Shown one piece after another: positions 6,137-8,416 of a DNA stretch of 8,416 nucleotides; position 1 is the stretch's first letter; each line of letters begins with the position of its first letter. The notes below the pieces were generated by a model, which ran no database searches, was not told the DNA's origin, and was given only the letters and a program-made list of their open reading frames with translations. The DNA is from JASLCR01 sp046462475 (lineage in GTDB: Bacteria; Patescibacteriota; Saccharimonadia; Saccharimonadales; Saccharimonadaceae). The translations under genes and the position numbers were made by a program. The stretch is taken from positions 1-8,416 of the forward strand of contig JBKGVB010000002.1 in NCBI GenBank assembly GCA_046462475.1, read 5' to 3'.

Positions 6137-6200
6137 ATTAATCACCTCCTCTCGGATGTATTAGCCTTCGGATGAAGACCACCGGTAACTATAATATATT

Positions 6201-6227
6201 TTTATAGATAAGTAAATAGGCTGTCAA
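6201..6227 (-). promoter_or_regulatory. Probable promoter of the 34-aa peptide gene
   Basis: Minus-strand TTGACA (6227-6222) stands immediately after the stop of the oxidoreductase gene, 15 bases before TATAAA (6206-6201). The spacing is short; AT-rich alternatives lie just downstream (6190-6200). A start near 6193 would give a leader of about 57 nt containing a small CTTC/GAAG hairpin and two copies of CATCCGA before the ribosome site. Confidence 0.5.
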
Positions 6228-7457
6228 TTAAAACTGCTCTGATCTGTCGGTATCGCTCACGGGTTCCTTGAGGCGCTCGAGGCTAAATGGCTTTGCCCAC
6301 TCCGCAGGATTGCCAGATATATCGTCGATAATCGCTTCGGTCGCCGACATTGCCCAGGCGAGCCCCCATGCTCGGTAGCCGGTGATCGTGTAGATAGTCG
6401 GGAGATCTGGCAAAGAGCCGATATATGGCATGCGGTCGTATGGCATATAGTCGCCTGCGAGCCAGCGGAAGAGTATTTCATCGACATCGTATCGGCTGCG
6501 CGCGTCTGAGATGAGCCTACTGTAGTGAAGGTCCTCGTCGTAGGTTGCTTCGTCGTATTCATGACTTTCGCCGCCGAAGATAAGAACTGGCTTGTCACTG
6601 TACGATGCAGTGCGAATGGTGCGCATAGGGTCGTCGGTCGTAATGTACATTCCCTCCGGGTAGGCTGTGGGATCTTTCAGGGTGACTGCCAAGGCATACG
6701 ACATCTTCATCCACATATGACCGTCGAATAGGTTGCCCCGCCAAAATGGCTCGCCGCTCGCCTGTAGCACATGCCGAGCGCGAATATTTCCTTGCTTCGT
6801 CGATACAGTATGGACATCGCCTGGCGCAATGTCGGTCGCTTCTGTCTGCTCGTATATGACACCGCCGCTCTTTACGAACGCATCGACGATTCCGAGCAAG
6901 AATTTGCGGGGATGAAATTGTGCTTGGTCTGAAAATTTGATCGCCGCTGCTACATCAAATGGAAGTTCGGTTGTCGTCTCAAAGCTTGCCGGTAGGCCAA
7001 GTTGCTGAGCTGCTGTGACTTCGGTCTTGATAGCATCGACCTTATCCTCTTTACTAGTGAAAACGTAGGCGTCGCGGCGTGAAAATTCGCAGTCGATACC
7101 AAGCGCTGTGGCGAGCTCTTCGATCCGTGTGATGCCGCGCTGGTTGGCGTCGGCATAGCTTTGGGCGGCGTCTTTTCCGTGGCGATTGATCAGGTAGTCA
7201 TAGATGAGATAATGCTGTGAACTGAGCTTTGCAGTTGTGCCGCCGGTCGTCCACTCTACGAGCCTTCCCTTTTCGATGAGTGCGGTCGTAAGCCCTCGCA
7301 GCTGCGCATAATACGCTGCCACGACCCCGGTAATCCCGCCTCCCACGACCAGTACGTCGTAGATTGTTTCGTCGTCACTCGATAGAGCTGGGTAATTAGT
7401 TTTCCTGGTCGTCTCAACCCACAGCGAAACGTCTTTTCCCTCAAGTGGTGTAGCCAT
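6228..7457 (-). CDS. DAO-type FAD-dependent oxidoreductase
   Basis: A 409-aa flavoprotein of the DadA/glycine oxidase (DAO) superfamily. The dinucleotide-binding Rossmann motif VLVVGGGITGVVAAYYAQ is near residues 35-52, followed by the acidic end of the second strand (TALIEKG). The next block, TTGGTTAKLSSQHYLIYDYL, is characteristic of the subgroup normally annotated 'FAD-dependent oxidoreductase, Rieske domain-containing'. The C-terminal flavin-closing block is also present: DRMPYIGSLPDLPTIYTITGYRAWGLAWAMSATEAI. The Rieske Fe-S domain that often follows (proteins of about 500 aa) is absent; this protein stops soon after the FAD block. The substrate is unknown, probably an amine or amino acid. 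The chosen ATG (7457, MATPLEGKDVSLW) has GGGAGG 9 nt upstream; the frame opens to 7517, but that part resembles no family member. Confidence 0.88.
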   Translation of the reverse strand: MATPLEGKDVSLWVETTRKTNYPALSSDDETIYDVLVVGGGITGVVAAYYAQLRGLTTALIEKGRLVEWTTGGTTAKLSSQHYLIYDYLINRHGKDAAQSYADANQRGITRIEELATALGIDCEFSRRDAYVFTSKEDKVDAIKTEVTAAQQLGLPASFETTTELPFDVAAAIKFSDQAQFHPRKFLLGIVDAFVKSGGVIYEQTEATDIAPGDVHTVSTKQGNIRARHVLQASGEPFWRGNLFDGHMWMKMSYALAVTLKDPTAYPEGMYITTDDPMRTIRTASYSDKPVLIFGGESHEYDEATYDEDLHYSRLISDARSRYDVDEILFRWLAGDYMPYDRMPYIGSLPDLPTIYTITGYRAWGLAWAMSATEAIIDDISGNPAEWAKPFSLERLKEPVSDTDRSEQF

Positions 7458-7482
7458 ATATGCGTACCTCCCTCTGTTATCT

Positions 7483-7511
7483 ACTATGCACCTACTGGCG
7501 GCAAAGCGCAA
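7483..7511 (-). promoter_or_regulatory. Possible promoter of the oxidoreductase gene
   Basis: Minus-strand TTGCGC (7511-7506), 17 bases, CATAGT (7488-7483); both boxes match the consensus in about four of six positions. A start near 7476 leaves an 18-nt leader with the GGGAGG ribosome site. Confidence 0.4.
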
Positions 7512-7528
7512 CGTCACCTTTGCTATTT

Positions 7529-7537
7529 TGCTACAAT
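7529..7537 (+). promoter_or_regulatory. Extended -10 promoter for the 19-aa protein gene
   Basis: TGCTACAAT on the plus strand (five of six in the -10, plus TGn) without a clear -35, expected start near 7544. It lies within a nested inverted repeat (CCTTTGC 7517-7523 with GCAAAGG 7548-7554, and CTATT 7523-7527 with AATAG 7535-7539), which could be an operator or leader fold. The leader to the ATG at 7633 is about 90 nt and holds an unused AAAGGAG. Confidence 0.45.
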
Positions 7538-7632
7538 AGAGGTGTAGGCAAAGGAGATTATCTACATATCATGAAAAGCTAGTATTCATCCCAAATAGAA
7601 CGGTCGTTAATTATAACGAAAGGATGTTTACT

Positions 7633-7692
7633 ATGCCAAAAGGCAGAAATCGGCCTCGTCGAGAGGTAAAAAAGCCTAAAGCTACCAAATAG
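7633..7692 (+). CDS. 19-aa Lys/Arg-rich small protein
   Basis: Complete reading frame MPKGRNRPRREVKKPKATK, flanked by a good ribosome site (AAAGGA, 8 nt before the ATG) and a strong terminator seven bases after the stop. Ten of 19 residues are Lys or Arg with none hydrophobic enough for a core, so it is likely disordered and binds nucleic acid, ribosome or another polyanion. The REVKKPK segment recurs in short basic proteins of many bacteria, a family of unknown function as far as I know. A hairpin (CGTTA 7605-7609 with TAACG 7614-7618) abuts the ribosome site and might tune translation. It is its own transcription unit between an oxidoreductase gene and a convergent gene. Confidence comes from the complete set of expression signals. 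Confidence 0.75.
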   Translation: MPKGRNRPRREVKKPKATK

Positions 7693-7699
7693 AATCTAA

Positions 7700-7726
7700 A
7701 AAGCCAGCAAGCCTACTGCTGGCTTT
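7700..7726. terminator. Bidirectional terminator
   Basis: A perfect 10-bp inverted repeat (AAAGCCAGCA 7700-7709 with TGCTGGCTTT 7717-7726) around a 7-base loop. It follows the 19-aa gene and touches the stop of the opposing gene at 7728, so it can end transcripts from both sides. Confidence 0.85.
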
Positions 7727-7727
7727 C

Positions 7728-8288
7728 TTAGTCCTCTATATTGTCTAGTTCAAACTGACGTGCAATCGCTCCACCGAGGATTGCTAGGGCTGCAGAGCCA
7801 ACAAAGCGTTCGGATGTCTCACGGATGACATGGGCAGTGCGTGGCATGTCCTCGCGGAAAGAATCGTTGGCTTCCTCGAAATATTCTCGGACATTGCTGG
7901 CGTTTGCTGGATGTACGATGCCATTGATATTGTGCTCGAGTGCAGATAGGCTGGCCTGTGGACGGCGGGCGTTAACAAATAAAGTAATTGCTTCGAAAGC
8001 TTTGATGCCGAAGTCAACCGCTCGAGTTTTATCGGTATCGCCCAGGATGTTTTCGGCGGCGATTACCAAAGGCTGATGTGTGCCGATAAAGATAGGATAG
8101 CCTTTTTCGGCATTGCTATGTCCACCTCTGAGCATTTGGGCGTTTGCTAACATCAGCGAGAGAAACTCGGCATTCGTATCACTCAGGTCCTTTTGAGGAA
8201 AGTCGGGTTGTTCCTCTAGCCGCGTTAAGATGTCTATGCTCAACATGATTGTGCCATTGTACTCCCGAACTACCGCAGAGTAAACCAT
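7728..8288 (-). CDS. Hypothetical protein of about 186 aa
   Basis: An apparently soluble, mostly helical protein that I cannot assign to a family. Visible segments are a helical N-terminal part (LSIDILTRLEEQ), a central stretch NAEKGYPIFIGTHQPLVIAAENIL, a helix with IKAFEAITLFVNARRPQASLSAL, and a C-terminal Ala/Gly-rich helix (VGSAALAILGGAIARQ) ending in an acidic tail. There is no signal peptide. The start is uncertain. The frame is open to 8399, but that would run through the divergent gene. ATG 8288 (MVYSAVVREYNG) sits 8 nt after a TATTAT box and could be leaderless; ATG 8246 (MLSIDIL) would give 172 aa but has only GGGAG 15 nt away. It converges on the 19-aa gene across a shared terminator. 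Confidence 0.7.
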   Translation of the reverse strand: MVYSAVVREYNGTIMLSIDILTRLEEQPDFPQKDLSDTNAEFLSLMLANAQMLRGGHSNAEKGYPIFIGTHQPLVIAAENILGDTDKTRAVDFGIKAFEAITLFVNARRPQASLSALEHNINGIVHPANASNVREYFEEANDSFREDMPRTAHVIRETSERFVGSAALAILGGAIARQFELDNIED

Positions 8289-8295
8289 GAACATA

Positions 8296-8302
8296 TATAA
8301 TA
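8296..8302. promoter_or_regulatory. Overlapping divergent -10 boxes
   Basis: The plus strand has TATAAT at 8296-8301, 7 nt before the ATG at 8309. The minus strand has TATTAT at 8302-8297, 8 nt before the ATG at 8288. Both distances place the transcription start at or next to the start codon, and neither gene has a Shine-Dalgarno at that codon. No convincing -35 was found on either side. Confidence 0.5.
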
Positions 8303-8308
8303 AGTCCA

Positions 8309-8416
8309 ATGAAGATATTGCTCCACAGCTCGAAAACGATGAAAACAGTCCCGTATGAGCAGGACCAACTAACAATGCCACTCTTTGTGGATCAAGCACG
8401 TGAGCTAAATCAAGAG
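8309..8416 (+). CDS. yaaA: YaaA-like peroxide stress protein (DUF328), N-terminus only
   Basis: The first 36 codons lie in the window; the gene continues past the right edge. The peptide opens MKILLHSSKTMKTVPYEQDQ and goes on LTMPLFVDQARELNQE. This has the layout of YaaA/UPF0246 proteins: a short beta strand, the small-residue turn S/P-S/A-K-T/K, then 'L..P.F...A..L' (E. coli begins MLILISPAKTL). YaaA limits intracellular iron damage during hydrogen peroxide stress and can bind DNA. The ATG at 8309 is chosen because it gives the family N-terminus and lies 7 nt after a perfect TATAAT; no ribosome site is seen. The call rests on 36 residues. Confidence 0.68.
   Translation, partial: MKILLHSSKTMKTVPYEQDQLTMPLFVDQARELNQE

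Noticed and set aside
7458..7517. 20-residue N-terminal extension of the oxidoreductase
   Set aside because: It reads through the promoter and ribosome site; family members start just before the equivalent of MATPLEGKD.
7571..7582. Three-codon ATG-AAA-AGC-TAG as a leader peptide gene
   Set aside because: The nearest ribosome site is about 14 nt away and a chance occurrence is very likely; mentioned only as part of the 19-aa gene's leader.
8289..8399. N-terminal extension of the 223-aa minus-strand frame
   Set aside because: It would lie antisense to the YaaA-like gene and through the shared -10 region.
1..8416. CRISPR array, tRNA, rRNA, insertion sequence or recoded TGA codons
   Set aside because: No regularly spaced repeats, cloverleaf, rRNA core or transposase motifs were seen; TGA ends several well-defined genes, so the standard bacterial code applies.

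Overview
The window most likely comes from a small-genome bacterium of the Candidate Phyla Radiation, with Saccharibacteria (TM7) the best guess. This is inference from the gene style (very short basic protein, Rieske-less DAO-type oxidoreductase, DUF1697, YaaA-like protein, some genes without Shine-Dalgarno sites), not from a marker gene. TGA is a normal stop here (methyltransferase, DUF1697 gene, 137-aa gene), so the recoded genetic code of Gracilibacteria/SR1 does not apply. No tRNA, rRNA, transposase or CRISPR array was found.

Positions 1-4390 look like a defence island, and 1241-4390 is visibly AT-rich compared with what follows. Reading leftward on the minus strand are: a 704-aa PHP-domain plus SMC/ABC-type ATPase (TrlF/Ppl-like), an overlapping 118-aa acidic protein, an apparent structured RNA of about 155 nt with its own extended -10 promoter and terminator, an EcoRI-family adenine methyltransferase, and the first 30 codons of a DUF262-type (GmrSD-like) protein joined to the methyltransferase by an ATGA overlap. 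A 191-aa protein of unknown function is transcribed the other way from the promoter region of the ATPase.

Positions 4401-5293 hold two plus-strand housekeeping or stress-type genes joined by a TAATG overlap: a VOC/glyoxalase-fold protein and a DUF1697 protein. A bidirectional terminator separates them from a minus-strand gene for a 137-aa helical protein of strikingly high third-position GC, which has a near-consensus promoter. The following 'empty' stretch (5856-6227) contains a short gene that is easy to miss: a 34-aa single-pass membrane peptide with an almost perfect Shine-Dalgarno and a long structured 3' region, resembling holin-like or type I toxin peptides.

Positions 6228-8416 hold a DAO-type FAD oxidoreductase (minus), a 19-aa Lys/Arg-rich protein (plus), a terminator shared by converging genes, an unrecognised protein of about 186 aa (minus), and the start of a YaaA-like gene (plus). 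The last two appear to diverge from overlapping -10 boxes placed so that both mRNAs could begin at or next to their AUG. The two most novel items are the attenuator-like RNA ahead of the methyltransferase operon and the 34-aa membrane peptide.
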